A stretch of 64,000 nt of DNA from Mesocentrotus franciscanus (GCA_037976565.1 CP137680.1:124001-188000); one strand, 5' to 3'. Shown: positions 1 to 12,594, counted from the first letter of the stretch. Numbers and translations are program-made. Notes: generated by a model not told the origin, from the letters alone.

Positions 1-1265
1 GATGTAAACAAAAAATTATATCTTCATTGTTTTCTTTACATATTTTCCGTTGATATGTGAATTGCACGTTTTTATGACAGCCTGTCAGTCTGTCGAAACA
101 AAAACATGTGACTTCTGAATTTTGCATCTTTTCGTGAGTATGCTGAAAATCGTGCACTATTTCGCCCTCACCTCAATATTTCTTGGCACGTATTTTCATC
201 CATTCATCTTTCTTCTTGGAATATTGATATTTGTTTTAAGTCCTTATAAGGGTTTCACATGTGATTAAATCGTGACTCTATTAAATGTAATTCCCCCATT
301 TTCAATAGGAATGAACATCGCCATAACGATGTTCAAAATCTTCTAAAAACTCAAGACATATTGTTCATTCAAAGAGTATAAAATTTCATGGAAATGTTTG
401 TGCCATTGTTATAGTTCTATAACATTTTATACAGGGAATATGATTTGGTATTTAACAGTATCAGCAAGCGCCATATAGGTGCTGTAAATTGTCTAAATAT
501 GGACACTGATATCTTCTGAAATCCAGTTGTTACAATTCTGAGTTTGTTTTCGTTCTTTTGTCACATTGCTTTTGCTAAATTTGTCAACAGTATCAAAGTT
601 GTTAAAATATTGTATTGAATTTACTTCCTTTATTGTAATATGAATCGAGTGGAGTGATGGTTCATAATGAATACCGTAATTCAATACAAGTCGTCTATTA
701 ATATTATCTTGTAAATGTCTGCCTATATTCTGTAGCTGTTATGGTGACGATATCGGATGATGATGATAATGATGATGATGATGATGATGATTATGATGAT
801 GATCATGATCATGACAATGATTGTTTAATTTGTATTATTGTCGGTTTATTATATTTCCTCAAATTTTCAATTGTTATTCATACATTCAAATATTTCATGA
901 ATATATTTGTGCACTGTTCCTCTGTTAAACCTTGTATGATATTGTCCATATATACATACATACATTATCGAGTCTTTGTATCATGCACTCAATCTCTCTC
1001 TCTCTCTCTCTTTCTTTGTCTCTCTCGCACACACAAACATACCCACACAATCTTTATTTCTCTCTCTCACGATTTTGAACCTCAAGTTAATCTTTTTTGT
1101 ACAAACAAAATACTGTTTTTTTTTCACTTTTCATGATCCTTTACAGTTAATGCAAACATCCTCATGACCTAAGCTGCGCAAACACGTGTCAATCGTACAT
1201 GTTCTTTATTTTAAGAAAATATACAAAATTTCCTTTGAAAAAAAAAAAGTAATCACGGATTTTTT
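1..1265. other. Non-genic DNA with microsatellites
   Basis: No exon-like signal. A GAT repeat (about 754-815) gives an Asp-rich pseudo-frame, and CT/CA tracts lie at about 990-1050. Confidence 0.6.
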
Positions 1266-1552
1266 CCAATAATTATATTTGCTTATATAGCGCCTAACAC
1301 TTACTTTAGCAGAAGTCTTTAAGCGCTCTACAATAATGCAGCATAATTACCCTGGCTTTAGCAGTGCAGCTGTCACGCGCTCTGCGTTTCAAGGAATAAA
1401 TTCCTACCAGGTCCCCATTTACTTCACCTGGGTGGAGTGTGGCAAATGTAGATCAATGTCTTGCCAAAGGACATTAGTGCCGCGGCGGGACTCGAACCGC
1501 GGACCTTGTGATCGACAGTCCGGCGACGTATCCACTCGACCACGACAACTCT
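1266..1552 (-). mobile_element. tRNA-derived SINE
   Basis: On the minus strand it starts with a tRNA-like head: A-box-like GTGGTCGAGTGGATACG (complement of about 1528-1544) and B box GGTTCGAGTCCC (complement of about 1486-1497). It then has a body with TGTCCTTTGGCAAGACATTG and CTCCACCCAGGTGAAGTAAA, and ends with a GCGCTATATAAGCAAATAT tail at about 1275-1296. It shares head and body with the SINE at 9579. Not a functional tRNA. Confidence 0.75.
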
Positions 1553-2499
1553 GATTAGCTGTAAGAAAAAAAAGTAAATAAAAGTAGGCCTTTATTTACG
1601 TGACCAAAACAGTTATCCTTAATTTCATATTTTCATATAAATAAAAGATGATTTTATATGGAAAAAAAATCGTAAATTCTGACTAATTGCCGAATAAAAC
1701 CAAACGATGAAGAAGAGGAAGAACTGGCTGCCTTGTCAGGAGCAGTTAAAGGGGAAGTCCACCCAAATTATTCGACGGTATTACTAAAAGCATTAAAAAG
1801 CGAGAGAAACAAATTAGTGCAAGTTGTATTAATACCCGATTAAAAGTAGGAAAGATATGAATTTATAAAGTTGTCATCTGTGAAACACAAATTAGCAACA
1901 CTTTGATGTTTCTTGCGAGGTCCTCTCCAATTTGCTCTGTACAGAAATTTCATAAACTTTCATTTTCTTAGTTATTGATGACGAAAAGATTTGTTTCATC
2001 TGGGGATTGTATTTTATTTGGTTTGATTCATTGGTTTCTGCATCTTTTTTTTTCCATCATACATTTTCATGAACATAATATGGTTTGATACAATATTCCA
2101 TGTGTATATATACAGAAAATATACGAAATTAAAAAATATATTGAATGCATTATTAACATACATTAGCTGCAGGAGGGCTGCAGCATGAGCAAAGTAGCTT
2201 GACGTGCCCGCAGCCCTCAACTTAGATACAACAATATAAATAAGAAAGCAGGAGAGTGACTTGCAGAGAAGAAAAGGAAAGGGGAGAAGAGGAGCGTTGG
2301 TTTTCTTTTAATACAATTAAACTAATACATCTGCTGATTGAATGCAGGTTCATTCATGGATGGATAAACGATGCTAGGTCATGGACGATTACACATTATT
2401 GGTTGAGTGTACAGTCACTGTACACACACACACGCGCGCGCACACAACACACACATACATATAGTAGAATGACACACGACAGGATCAATACTTAGACAA
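1553..2499. other. Non-genic DNA
   Basis: TTAAAGGGGAAGTCCACCC at 1747 looks like one end of a TTAA-type MITE, with no matching right end found. A CA tract lies at 2421-2458. No exons seen. Confidence 0.45.
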
Positions 2500-4960
2500 C
2501 AACATAGCTTTAACCGCCTTCTTAAAAAAATACAATGTCCTAAGGCTTCTTATTTCAATGGGCAGAGAGTTCCAGATGTCTGGGCCGGTGTGTCTAATGG
2601 ATTTGAGAGCCAATTCTTAAATGACATTTTTCTTTTTGCCTTGTAGGATAAGTGTGGATAGTTTTATTCACATTAAACAATGGGGGAAAGTATGAAGGCA
2701 GTATACCATTTTGTAGGCGAAACATGAAAAGTGCTATTTGTAGAATATTTATATCATCAGCTTTTAGAGTTTTTACTTTTGAAAACAAGGGATTGGTGTG
2801 GTCGCGAAAGGAAGAATCAGTAAATATACGCATGCCTTTCTTTTGTAACAGTAAAATGGCGTCAACGTTGGTTTTTGAGTTGCCAATATGCTGTTACAAT
2901 ATGAAATATGCGGCAGTATTAATGAATTATATAACATAAACAAGATATTTGAAGGGACATAATATTTCAATTTACAGAGAATACCAATATTACGTGAAAT
3001 AGTATGAGAACTATATTGCACATGATTATTCCACCTCAGATTTTCATTAATCAAAACACCAAGGAATGTTTTGCTACCCTTTTTTCCCAATAATTCACCA
3101 TCTAAAGTAATTTCAATGTAAGGAATATCGTTGTTTTTCCTATTCTGAAAGTATATATAGTTTGTTTTCTTTAAATTAAGGGACGGTTTATTACTTCTAA
3201 ACCATTTTGATAATTTTGGTAATTCAGCGTAAATATTTCTTAAAAGGATCTGAAAATCTGAATTGGAACAAATGAATGCATCGGTGTCATCAGCGAATAA
3301 AATATGCTGCAGTGCATTTGATAAAATATAAATATCATTTACATATATAAAAAATAACAAAGGGCCGAAGATTGACCCTTGTGGCACTCCGCACGTTAAT
3401 ATATTAATTCTGATTCACTTGAATCATAACATACATGTTGTTTTCTATTTGTTAAATAATTTTAAAAACCATTGTATAGCAACACCCCTCAATCCATAGT
3501 ATTCCAATTTACGTATAAGTATTGTATGGTCAAGGGTGTCAAATGCCTTGCTCAGATCCACGAATACTCCAATAACATGCGTATGATCAGCTTAGGCATT
3601 TGACACTCTATCAAATAATTGTAACAATGCTAACTCCGTTGAATGGTATTGTCTAAAACCACATTGATTGTCATACCACAGTTCATTTTTTGTTAGAAAA
3701 TCATACAGTCTATTAAAAACCAATCTTTCTAAGACTTTAGAAATACTTGGTAAGATAGAAACAGGGCGGTAATTTGAAACTAGAGAAGAGTCGTCTTTTT
3801 TGTATATTGGAATTACTTTTGCTATTTTCAATGAGCCCGGAAAGACTCCTGTTGTAAGTGATAAATTACAAATATGTACTAGAGACGTTACAACACTTCC
3901 TGCTATTTTTTTTTAATGCGTACTCATCTCATCATGACCACAAGAATAACTTATTTTCAATGAATTGACAATATTCAAAATTTCAACACAGTTTGTAGGC
4001 TTAAAGAAAAATGATTTATCACATGAATTCGAAAGGAATTGTAAATAATCTTAACCATTGGAATTTATTTTCGATGCCTGAATAGGGCCTACATTTACGA
4101 TATACTCATTAAAACAATCTGCTATCTCTTCAGAGTCTGAAATTGTCTGACCATCATTGTTAATATTACTTTTTGACTTGGTCTTTTGCTTTCGAAGAGT
4201 TTCATTTATGACTTTCCAAGTAGATGCCATATTGCCCTTAGCATTTTCAAGTTCTTTTACATAGTACATTTTACGAGATAGTCTAATTGTTGTTGTTAAT
4301 TTATTCCTATAAAATTATATTCGTTTTTATTCTCGTTACTTGGATGTCGGAGACTACGTTTGTATATGTTTCTTTTCTCAATCGAACATAAAAATCCCTT
4401 CGTTATCCATGGATTTTGCGGTTTTCTTTTATTTATATTTTGTTTAGTCTTTGGAATATATATATTAAAGTGGGATGAAAATATATATTTAAAAATAGTC
4501 CAAATGCAGTATCAGTTTCACTACAAGATAGTACTTCATTCCATGTTACCATCATTAAATCATTATTTAAAGATAATATATTTTCTGTTTTAAATTTACG
4601 AGACATTAATATTTCCATATGTTTTGTACGAGACATGAGATCATTATTACAAATAAGAAATAAAGGAATGTGATCAGATATTTCAATGTAAACTAGACCA
4701 GCATTCATAATTGTGTTCAGTAACAACATTCGTAAAAAATATTGTCTATTAAAGTTAATGTGTTGTGCGTAATTCTTGTATGTTTATCAATGGCTCCAAT
4801 GAAAGAATTCACTTGTAAAATATTAATTAAAGTATTATAATAATTATCATCCGAGTTCACGACTGACATAGGTATGTACTGTACCTGCAAACTATGTATA
4901 CTCCAGAAAGTGCACGCTGCCCCAACCTGTATATAATTAAATCGCATCAGCACCTAGTGT
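2500..4960 (-). mobile_element. Decayed non-LTR retrotransposon (CR1/Jockey-like), endonuclease plus reverse transcriptase
   Basis: Minus-strand fragments in order from 4953 down: end of an APE-type endonuclease (TLTLIDNIF at about 4730-4760, SDHIPLFLIC at about 4650-4680), a linker (MASTWKVINETLRKQKTKSK at about 4175-4235), reverse transcriptase fingers (KVIPIYKKDD...NYRPVSILPSISKVLERL, QCGFRQYHSTELAL at 3600-3830), then QGSIFGPLLFFIYVNDI and the catalytic FADDT (about 3290-3390), SLNLKKTNYIYF, and the C-terminal part to about 2595. Frameshifts and stops separate the blocks, so it is dead. The 5' end is missing within the endonuclease. Confidence 0.88.
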
Positions 4961-5165
4961 TTATCATTGACTCGTTGCAGTAGGCTGCTTGCTGTTTCGT
5001 TACTATCACTACCGTCTCCAACCGTTGCTAATATTAGACGCATCGAGGCGACTTTCCAATCTTTGTATATTAATGCTTTACATCAGACTTCAGCCTGAGC
5101 AGGAGGAAATGGTAAGTCTATCATTGTTCTTATTGTTGTTGACATATGAACTAGGGGTGCGGGGT

Positions 5166-5330
5166 ATGCCCAGGGGCGGATCCAGTCGGCTCAACACTCA
5201 ACACCCCCACTCCTTGAGCAAAAAAAAAAAAAAGGGTAAAATTGTGGTTACCATCTTTGTTTTTTACTTCTTTTTTTGCCAGGGATGGGGGCCCGTGCCC
5301 CCCATGCCCCCACCCTGGATCCGCCACTTG
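5166..5330. mobile_element. Short inverted-repeat element with GGCGGATCCAG ends
   Basis: AGGGGCGGATCCAG near 5171 is mirrored by CTGGATCCGCC near 5317-5327. Similar ends recur at about 5484 (GCGCGGATACACGG), 10626 (TGGCGGATCCAGG) and, inverted, about 9499 (CCTGGCTCCGCCCCTG), suggesting one small element family. No clear target duplication was seen. Confidence 0.4.
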
Positions 5331-6527
5331 CTCAAATATGTAATTTCCAGTTTACAAATTAAGCTAGCTGTCGTCATCGATATAAACACTTGATAAAGTG
5401 TATACAACTGAAATACGTATTCGGGTACCTCGTGTATGAAGTGAGAGACAGTTACTGTTATCCGATGTTGTGGTCAAGTGCAGGCGCGGATACACGGGGG
5501 CGACGGGCCCGCCCCCCCCCCCCTTCTTTAAAAAAAAGGAAAAGGAAAGGAAATTTAAGGGAACAAAGAATTAAAGGACTAAAAACACGAGTTAGAAGTG
5601 GACCCAGGGCACTCACGTATCCGTATATAGGCCAAGGCCAAGGCCAATCGCACGAAACAAGTTATAGTATACATGGTATACAATGGTATAGGTCTATGCC
5701 TCACTTTTCTTGATTAATTAATTGTCATGCCACCACCTGACCAGTCGTTCATGACCATCAATCGTGAATCGTGTCAATTATTTGGTAGTCAACATTGTTG
5801 CAATTGAAGGTCTTGTTTAGAAATGAAATAAAAAGGATAAACGTTATACTCTATGGACTCTTGATCTTGTTGAGGGAATCATTACTGTGTTACATGTATC
5901 AATATTAAACACTTACACCTATAGAGGTACCGGTGTCATTAATACCACTATACCAGTGTCCTATAGAGACTGTGTGTCCTAGTGTCCATAGATCTATAGA
6001 CAACTTAATAGACACACTATGCCATATACGCAACATATTTTTCATTGATCTTACAGTTTATTCCGTGCTAGTATAATAGAGACGGATAATTTGATAGGTA
6101 ATACACTCAATTTGTTACACCGGCGTACCATATCCATGCGGACTGCACACAACGTCCCGCTTCTTGTGTTTACAGTCTTTTCCCCAGGAGAACCTCCTAG
6201 AAATCCAAGGCTTATCCTAAATTTATGCTCATATCTTTTTTTGTTTTTGTTTTTCTTGAAGCTTTGCTGTTGTTGTGTTTTTTATTCTAAATACATCATT
6301 CTGGTACTGTGTGCCTGGAATTCTCAAATTGAAATTCATTTTTGAATCATTTTTTTTCTTTTGTATCATATGCCATAACCATGCTTTAAAAAGATATAAT
6401 TCCATAGCCCAACTGTGTGACCATATTTTTTACTCCTTTTATTGACCAATTGTAATTGACATGAGTGCATGAATTAGCTATTATCTTAATCAAAGTTGTT
6501 TCTTTATATCTCCCAATCAACTTACAG

Positions 6528-6644
6528 ATAATATAATCATGTCGGATCTGCATGTGGATTGGCATCGTGACAAATCATGTAATCTATCGGTCTTAATCAT
6601 GTTGATGAGAACGATAACCTTGGTTACGCTGATGATGATAGCTG
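6528..6644 (+). CDS. Candidate signal-peptide exon of an unknown secreted or membrane protein
   Basis: Acceptor CAACTTACAG|ATA, ATG at 6539, donor GCTG|GTAAGT at 6645; 35 codons, phase 1 end. The protein starts MSDLHVDWHRDK and then has a hydrophobic run (LSVLIMLMRTITLVTLMMIA), as in a signal peptide or anchor. A phase-1 exit is typical of first exons of extracellular module proteins, and the next candidate exon (8677-8910) starts in phase 1. No homologue is recognised. The alternative is a chance open frame; the strong donor and the signal-like peptide argue for a real exon. Confidence 0.45.
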
Positions 6645-6804
6645 GTAAGTAGGAATTAACCTTTCGCGGAGTAAAGTGTGTTTGTTTCTATTTTATTTTA
6701 TTTCGTTTTTTTTTTATCAATATTCGCATTGAAATAAAATTAGAGGTAAGTCAATACTAGTAATGGGCATTCAGTACGCAGGAGGTTGCGGTTTCTGTTG
6801 TTAA

Positions 6805-7339
6805 AGGGATAGCTGAGTTCTTGTTTCAGACCGCAAATGTCTTTAAAGTGCATGGTTATTGCTCTTATTATTATTTATGACATTTCTAGTGCTCTTTTAG
6901 GACCTAAAATTGCTATGAAGGTAATTTTAGACCCAAAAATGTGTGAAATTTAGGCAATACGATCATACCAATTCAGCTCCACTTTCAATAAAATACGGGG
7001 ACCGTTAATTAATTAATTAATTAATTAATAATAACAATACACTGGCCGGCTGGTTGTGCGTATTATAACCAACACGAAAAAGCCAACATCGGCATTGGCT
7101 GGAATAAAACGTAGAAAGGCTCTATCTCGTATTTTCAACGGCTAGTTCAAATTATCTACTGAATATATATGGTAGCACACAAATATTAGAAATGGTTATA
7201 TTTATGGACACTTCAACCGTCTCTGAACCGATTTTGTCATTTAAATTGTATGTTCTTTCAAATTTGACACTCAGTTTTTCATTATCTCACAAAAAATTAT
7301 TTTGTGTAGCGCCCTCTGCAACAGAACTTAACTATCCCT
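6805..7339. mobile_element. TTAA-flanked MITE (piggyBac/Kolobok-like)
   Basis: TTAA at 6801-6804 and 7340-7343 flank AGGGATAGCTGAGTTCT and its mirror AGAACTTAACTATCCCT. Length 535 bp, no coding capacity. A TTAA tetramer expansion lies inside at about 7006-7029. Confidence 0.7.
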
Positions 7340-7769
7340 TTAAGTAAGATTTTTTTTTTCAGTTATGCATCAAAGATTCAAAGGTGACGAATTGTTAATA
7401 ATCAAGCAATATACAATAAAAAGGAAATTAAAGTATTTTAATACTGGTTCTCGCAATCACAATGATCAAGGTTATATTAATCTGTAGCATTTAAAGCCCT
7501 TTTGCACTAGTTTGGCCAGGAGAGATTAGAACTCCCAGCGTTGTCACTGACAGGTGGTGGTTATCTCATCAACCCAGCTCTCAATTAACATTAGAAAAAG
7601 AGGATCAGGAGGGACCAACGGGCACCGCTTAGGCATTGTTTTATATATAGAGGGAGCAAGTAGCTACAATTAGAGCAGTTGGGCTTTAAGGTTTTCCACT
7701 ATTGTTCTTAAATAGATTCGCGTCACAAAAAAGTCTCTGTCATCATATAATTATTTCCTCCATAGCTGT

Positions 7770-7950
7770 ATGACATTTTCTCCACCTTCACTCTGTCTCT
7801 CACCTGAACCCCTTTCTCTCTTCTCTATCTCTCTCTCTATCTCTCTCTCTCTCTCTCTCTCCTGTTTGTATATACATGTTTCTTCTTTTCTCTCTTCCTG
7901 TCTCTTTATTTTTCCATTTTCTCTGTCTCTCTCTCTCTCTCTCTTTTTCT
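7770..7950. repeat. CT/CTCT microsatellite region
   Basis: Long pyrimidine tract on the + strand, mainly CTCTCT with interruptions. Apparent open frames on both strands are products of the repeat. Confidence 0.9.
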
Positions 7951-8144
7951 TATCTTTCGTCCTCGGGTAATTATGCGATTTTCCTATAACTTCTCTTTCC
8001 ATTAACAGCCAATATTCCTCCTCTTCTCCATACTGTTTCATGGTAGCTCGGCTATAGCCGGGGTAATAAAATAACTGCAAGGCCCTCAGGTAAAACAGTA
8101 TTAATACTAATGAGGCAATTAATCCTGGGTAAACAAGACATATT

Positions 8145-8235
8145 ATTAATATTATTACATGTATTATTATTATTAGTAGTATTATTATTAGTAGTAGTAT
8201 TATTATTAGTATCATTATTATTATAATTATTAGGC
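8145..8235. repeat. ATT/AGT trinucleotide repeat
   Basis: Imperfect TTATTA/GTATTA trinucleotides. No coding signal. Confidence 0.85.
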
Positions 8236-8254
8236 CATATAAACAAATATTCAT

Positions 8255-8542
8255 GTTTAGCGTCCCCGCCCGCTTCCTTTTTGGGGGCCGCCTGCCCTTT
8301 TTTTTTTTTTTTTTTTCAAAATTTTTTTTTCAATTTTTTTTTATTTTTTTAATCTTAATGAAAAAACATGAAAAACATACTGCTAAAATGGTCTTTTTCT
8401 GAATAAAAAAAAAACATAAATGCTGAAGGCCATCTTGAAAAATAGCCCGACTGGCTGGAGGGAAGATGTACGGAGCGGCCATTTTAAAAGAAAAAAAAAG
8501 GGCCTCCTCCTTCCTATGTTTCAAAAAGGCAGGACGCTAAAC
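8255..8542. mobile_element. Short inverted-repeat element (MITE-like)
   Basis: GTTTAGCGTCC at 8255-8265 is mirrored by GGACGCTAAAC at 8532-8542, and CCTGCCCTTTTT is mirrored by AAAAAGGCAGG just inside. It is 288 bp with a T-run and no coding potential. Confidence 0.55.
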
Positions 8543-8582
8543 GTGTTCTTTTTTTTTTAATGGCCTTATTATTATTTTTTTA

Positions 8583-8585
<3 letters not shown>

Positions 8586-8655
<70 letters not shown>
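8586..8655. repeat. (TTA)n microsatellite
   Basis: More than 20 consecutive TTA units ending 20 bp before the acceptor of the candidate exon at 8677. Confidence 0.95.
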
Positions 8656-8656
<1 letters not shown>

Positions 8657-8676
8657 GGAAAAAGAATCAACTGCAG

Positions 8677-8910
8677 AGGCCTCGTTACAGTCAAGTCCTG
8701 ACAATAGAGTGCAGACCTGCTGCAGCGATGGCCACGGACTCAACTACACCCTACCGATGTTTGGCTCATGCCTCACGACTCAGCGAGAAGATGGGTCTAC
8801 GTTGAAGACCATCCCTAAGCTCATCCCAGCATCTCCTCTCGATGATACCCAATGCAGAAGGAAGAACAAACACGGAATCCCTCCAGGGAGAAGAGTCTGT
8901 CGCCTTCCCG
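8677..8910 (+). CDS. Candidate Cys-containing exon, phase 1-1, of the same unknown gene
   Basis: Acceptor ATCAACTGCAG|AG just after a TTA microsatellite and donor TTCCCG|GTACGT at 8911. It is 234 bp (78 codons), fully open and symmetrical phase 1-1. The peptide has cysteines in QTCCSDGHGLNY, MFGSCLTTQRED, DTQCRRKNKHG and RRVCRLP. Composition (Pro, Ser, Arg, balanced codons) differs from the low-complexity surroundings. The domain is unrecognised. It would join in frame to the exon at 6528-6644. Confidence 0.4.
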
Positions 8911-9578
8911 GTACGTTATGGTCGTTAATTCTGGGGTGGGCGGCGTACCCCCCCCTCCCCACCAATTTTGAGGGAGGGTAATTGCTTGTGCAATATACCC
9001 CGCAAAACACACACATTACAAATGAATTTGTTGTTGAAAAGTTTGACAAAATTAATATCAGTGACTCCTGTATTAGTGAAAAGTTGTTAGAATACGAAAA
9101 AAAGATTTAGAACATACAAAAATTACTCCTATTTTGTTCAAGTTATAATGTGGCAAAGTTATTTAGTTTAAAAGCTGAGGTTAAATGTGGGACATATTGT
9201 CATAAAACTACTTATTCAGTGTTAGTTCATCGATTCTAATTGTTGATATGTTAATAAATTGTGTGAATATTTTGTATTTTGCATTTTGTGGGCTAGACTT
9301 CGAACATGATGTCAGTCTTCATCCATTGGTTGTTCTGGGCTGCGGCCCCAACATAACACACACACAAAAAAAAAACACGGCAACCACAACTTTCTATACA
9401 ATCATGTAGGAAGTGTAGACTTGATTTCTGATTAGAAATCGTGTTCCTTGGAATATTGTTGCCGGGAGGTGGGAATCATTCTACCCTTCTAGTAATCCTG
9501 GCTCCGCCCCTGTTCACCCTGTACTCATCAACATAATTTTCGTGTGTGTTCCTGAGCATTGAATAAAATTGCTGTATA

Positions 9579-9805
9579 GAGGTATCATGGTCTAGTGGAT
9601 AAGTCCCCAGACTATAAAGCACAAGGTACGAGGTTCGAATCACTGTCACGGCAATAATGTCCTTTGGCAACACATGCATCATTATTTTGTGACTCTCCAC
9701 CCATGTAGGTCAAGTAAATGGGTTAGTTCCTTGAAATGCTAGGACACCGTAATATTAGCCATGCTAACAGCTGGGGTAAGAGCAGTAGAGCACCAGGAGA
9801 GTCAT
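9579..9805 (+). mobile_element. tRNA-derived SINE, diverged or 3'-truncated
   Basis: Head GGTATCATGGTCTAGTGGAT (A box) and GGTTCGAATCAC (B box at 9632), followed by TGTCCTTTGGCAACACATG and a CCACCCATGTAGGTCAAGT body matching the SINE at 1266-1552. The GCGCTATATAA tail is missing. Confidence 0.7.
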
Positions 9806-9849
9806 GTATGACTTACATGAGCGCTTCACAAGAAATAACCCTCTATTCT

Positions 9850-10060
9850 TCTCCTTATTCATCTTCTACTTTTCTTCTTCTTCTCCTTCTTCTTCTTTTT
9901 CTTTTGCTTCTTGTTATTCTTCTTCTTCTTCATCTTCTTTTTCCTTCTTCTTCTTCTTCTTCTTCTTCTTCTTTTTATCTTCTTTTTTCTTCTTCTCCCC
10001 CTGCTCCTCCTTTTCCTCCTCCCCTCTTTCTCATTTTCCTCATTATTTTTTTCTTTTTCT
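9850..10060. repeat. TTC/TCC-rich pyrimidine repeat
   Basis: Imperfect TTC and CTT trinucleotides on the + strand, followed to about 10240 by GAT/ATT-rich trinucleotides. Open frames here are low complexity. Confidence 0.9.
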
Positions 10061-10325
10061 TAATATTGAAAAATTATTATGTTGGTGATGGTGATGATGG
10101 TGATTATGATAATTATTGTAATTAGTATTAATATTGATGTTATCATTATTGTTATAATTATTAAAATTATTATTACTAACATTGTCATAGTTACGTTTGT
10201 TGTTATTATTATAATTATAACGACGACGACGATGATGATAAATTCGATATTCAAATTAGTGCTTTCCCGCCCAGCAATCGGTGTTTCTGATGAAAGTTTT
10301 CATATCATTTTGTACAATTTTGCAG

Positions 10326-10354
10326 ACTGCATGAATGACCCCTGTGAGCATATG
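10326..10354 (+). CDS. Possible short EGF-like start exon
   Basis: Acceptor ACAATTTTGCAG|AC in phase 1 followed by DCMNDPCEHM, the usual opening of an EGF-like module (D-C-x3-P-C). The frame reaches TGA at 10373, so the exon would have to end at a weak donor (ATG|GTTGGT at 10355), giving a phase-0 exit into the Thr-rich stretch. It may equally be a decayed exon. Confidence 0.25.
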
Positions 10355-10429
10355 GTTGGTGCGAAGAGACAATGACTGGCTATCAATGCCACTCGTTTGA
10401 AAATTATTCAATAAGTGTTGCTGACAAAG

Positions 10430-10598
10430 ACACCACCACCACCAGCCGCCACCACCACTACCACAACTACCACAAAGTCAACGGTTTTATCATCAACAAG
10501 TACCCTGACCGACGAAGCAACTAGTGAGACCCCGCAACCAACGACCACGGCAACGTCATCATCGACAACGGAATCTCCAACAACGCCGTCACAAGACC
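10430..10598 (+). CDS. Candidate Thr/Pro-rich mucin-like exon
   Basis: Open in one frame from an AAAG|ACA acceptor to the donor GACC|GTAAGA at 10599 (phase 0 to 1). It encodes TPPPPAATTTTTTTTKSTVL and a further Thr/Ser/Pro-rich stretch (STSTLTDEATSE, TTTATSSSTTESPTTPSQD). This looks like an O-glycosylated stalk. Variable codons (ACC, ACA, ACT, ACG) argue against a plain microsatellite. It fits a secreted or membrane protein with the upstream signal-peptide exon; no further exons were found to its right. Confidence 0.4.
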
Positions 10599-11317
10599 GT
10601 AAGACTATACCTTACCGGCTGCTCCATTGGCGGATCCAGGATTCTTGGGCCCGGGGAGCGACTTTTTTAAAACCTAACCCAGTCATCCTAGTGCTGCATT
10701 TGAGTGGCTCAAAAGAAACCTATACGTCATGCGCTAGTATACAAATAATGAATGCTTATGAGTTCAATAGTGCGAATATTTTCATGAGTTGAATAGAATT
10801 AGCGTTATCTTTCAACGAATGAAAATATTTGCACTATTGAACGAATGAAAAACATTCATTATACAACATCTTTCAACAAATTATGCTTTGCTCCTTATAT
10901 TAAAGATAAATTAAAGTTGGATTCAGGCCTTCTCGATTACATTCAGATTGCCTTCGCGTCAGATGCGCGCAGAGCACAATGGGATACATGCAGGGCAGAG
11001 AGTGTGTGTGTGTGTGTGCATTATACGCAGTCTGCATATAACCAAAAATGCACGCTCGTTGAATAGTACTACGGCGAATCATCTCCCTGGGCGAATATAA
11101 CCAAAAATGCACGGTCGTGCAATCAGGGGTGTCGATTTGTATCCGTGGTTGGGGGGATGATAGGTGCCAAAATATTTTCGGCAATGGATCAAAGCAATCA
11201 AGAGGTAGAAGCGTGTGGCAGGTTGCACCCCCTCCCTTCCAAGTTATTAACTTTTTCAAGTCACCCTCAATAAAGATATCATTTCAGAGAATAAAAGAGT
11301 GGTAATAAAATTAATAA

Positions 11318-12594
11318 TAGGCCTGTTTTGAAAACCCCTTTTTGGTAGTCGACTACACGGTGATTTTTTTGGACGATTAATCGACTAGTCGGTAATATAG
11401 GTGTAAGCTGATATAGACTATTATCAGCGTTATAGCTACGGTGGGTGGTGCTGGGCTAGCCTGTCCAGCACGGGGGATTTGCCCCCACCACTACTGAAGA
11501 AAAACACTGCTTCAAGCCCAGCACTAATTTCACATAAAACCTGCTTTGAAGGTAACTATTTGTGAAGAAAAGAAGTACTTACATTCATATTTCCGTCTTT
11601 ATGCGTGTTTTATCTGCAATTGTACAAGATTCCTGTTTTCAATTTGACAATAAATGATTATTTTCAAAGATTTGTCGAGTGTTGTTTGTCAAAATATGTT
11701 ACAATTCACAAAAACTGCCATTGAATTTACCGTACGTACAGTACCGATGTACTGTATGTATAACGGTCAGTGATAACGGACATATATATCAACGAATTAC
11801 TTACTTGAAATTCGTTGGTATATATGGGTAAATTCAATATTGCCGCTCAGGCTCGTTCGATTACTGTTCTTATAAATATTTATTTTTAATATGGTAAATA
11901 AAAAAGATCGTAATTTTCCAGAAAAAAATAAATTAAAATACTATAATATATATTTATTTCATTATTTACATTGTAAAATTTGTCCGAAATTGTTACACTT
12001 ATGTATCATGTAGCCAACACACATACGTACACACACTCAAAATATGAAATGCACTCAAATTCCCAAAGCCAACCACCAGACACATATTTATAATCGACAA
12101 ACATCCATCTTCACGATAGTCAAAATCATCAATCAACCAGAAATATTACAATAATAATAGTCCAACAAATAAAATATTGCATATTTGTAGGTTCGTGACA
12201 GGTATTTACATACAAATTATCGCTAGAATTTTTTTTTTCTTCATCGATCGTCACGTATTTCTTCACCTCACCACAGGCTCACTACATGAATTATCACACG
12301 TGGGGCAATACACATTTGTATTCACTGCACGTACGTCAACAATTTGGTTTGAGCCAGCCCGCTAGTTGTTTGCTTCTAAGTTAAGGTTTGGTAGGAATTT
12401 GATTTATTAAAACTTCCTTGACAATGTCTTAGAAAGTAGAATTATTGTGACAGATTTCTATCCATTTAGACTCTTTTTAGGCGATGTTCTTGGGTTCCCA
12501 ATGAGTCATCGAGTAGTCGGTTATCAAGTTCATTATTCGACTACTGGCTTTACCGGGCGGGTAGTCGATTAAACAATTACTCGAAACAGGCCTA
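11318..12594. mobile_element. hAT-like non-autonomous element 'E1' (TAGGCCTG ends, 8-bp target duplication)
   Basis: ATTAATAA at 11310-11317 is repeated at 12595-12602. Ends are TAGGCCTGTTTTGA and its mirror TCGAAACAGGCCTA. The sequence without the insertion can be read in the related copy at about 21968-21985. Sub-terminal parts are rich in TAGTCG/CGACTA motifs at both ends. The core (about 11440-11990) is homologous, inverted, to the core of 28394-29385. No transposase frame. Confidence 0.85.

Noticed and set aside
741..1136. Asp-rich open frame
   Set aside because: Product of a GAT microsatellite followed by CT/CA tracts; no splice or family signal.
1480..1552. Functional tRNA genes at 1480-1552 (-) and 9579-9655 (+)
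   Set aside because: A and B boxes are present but the cloverleaf is poor and both are joined to the same SINE body.
8052..8254. Asn-rich or Ile-rich frames on the minus strand
   Set aside because: ATT/AGT trinucleotide repeat translation.
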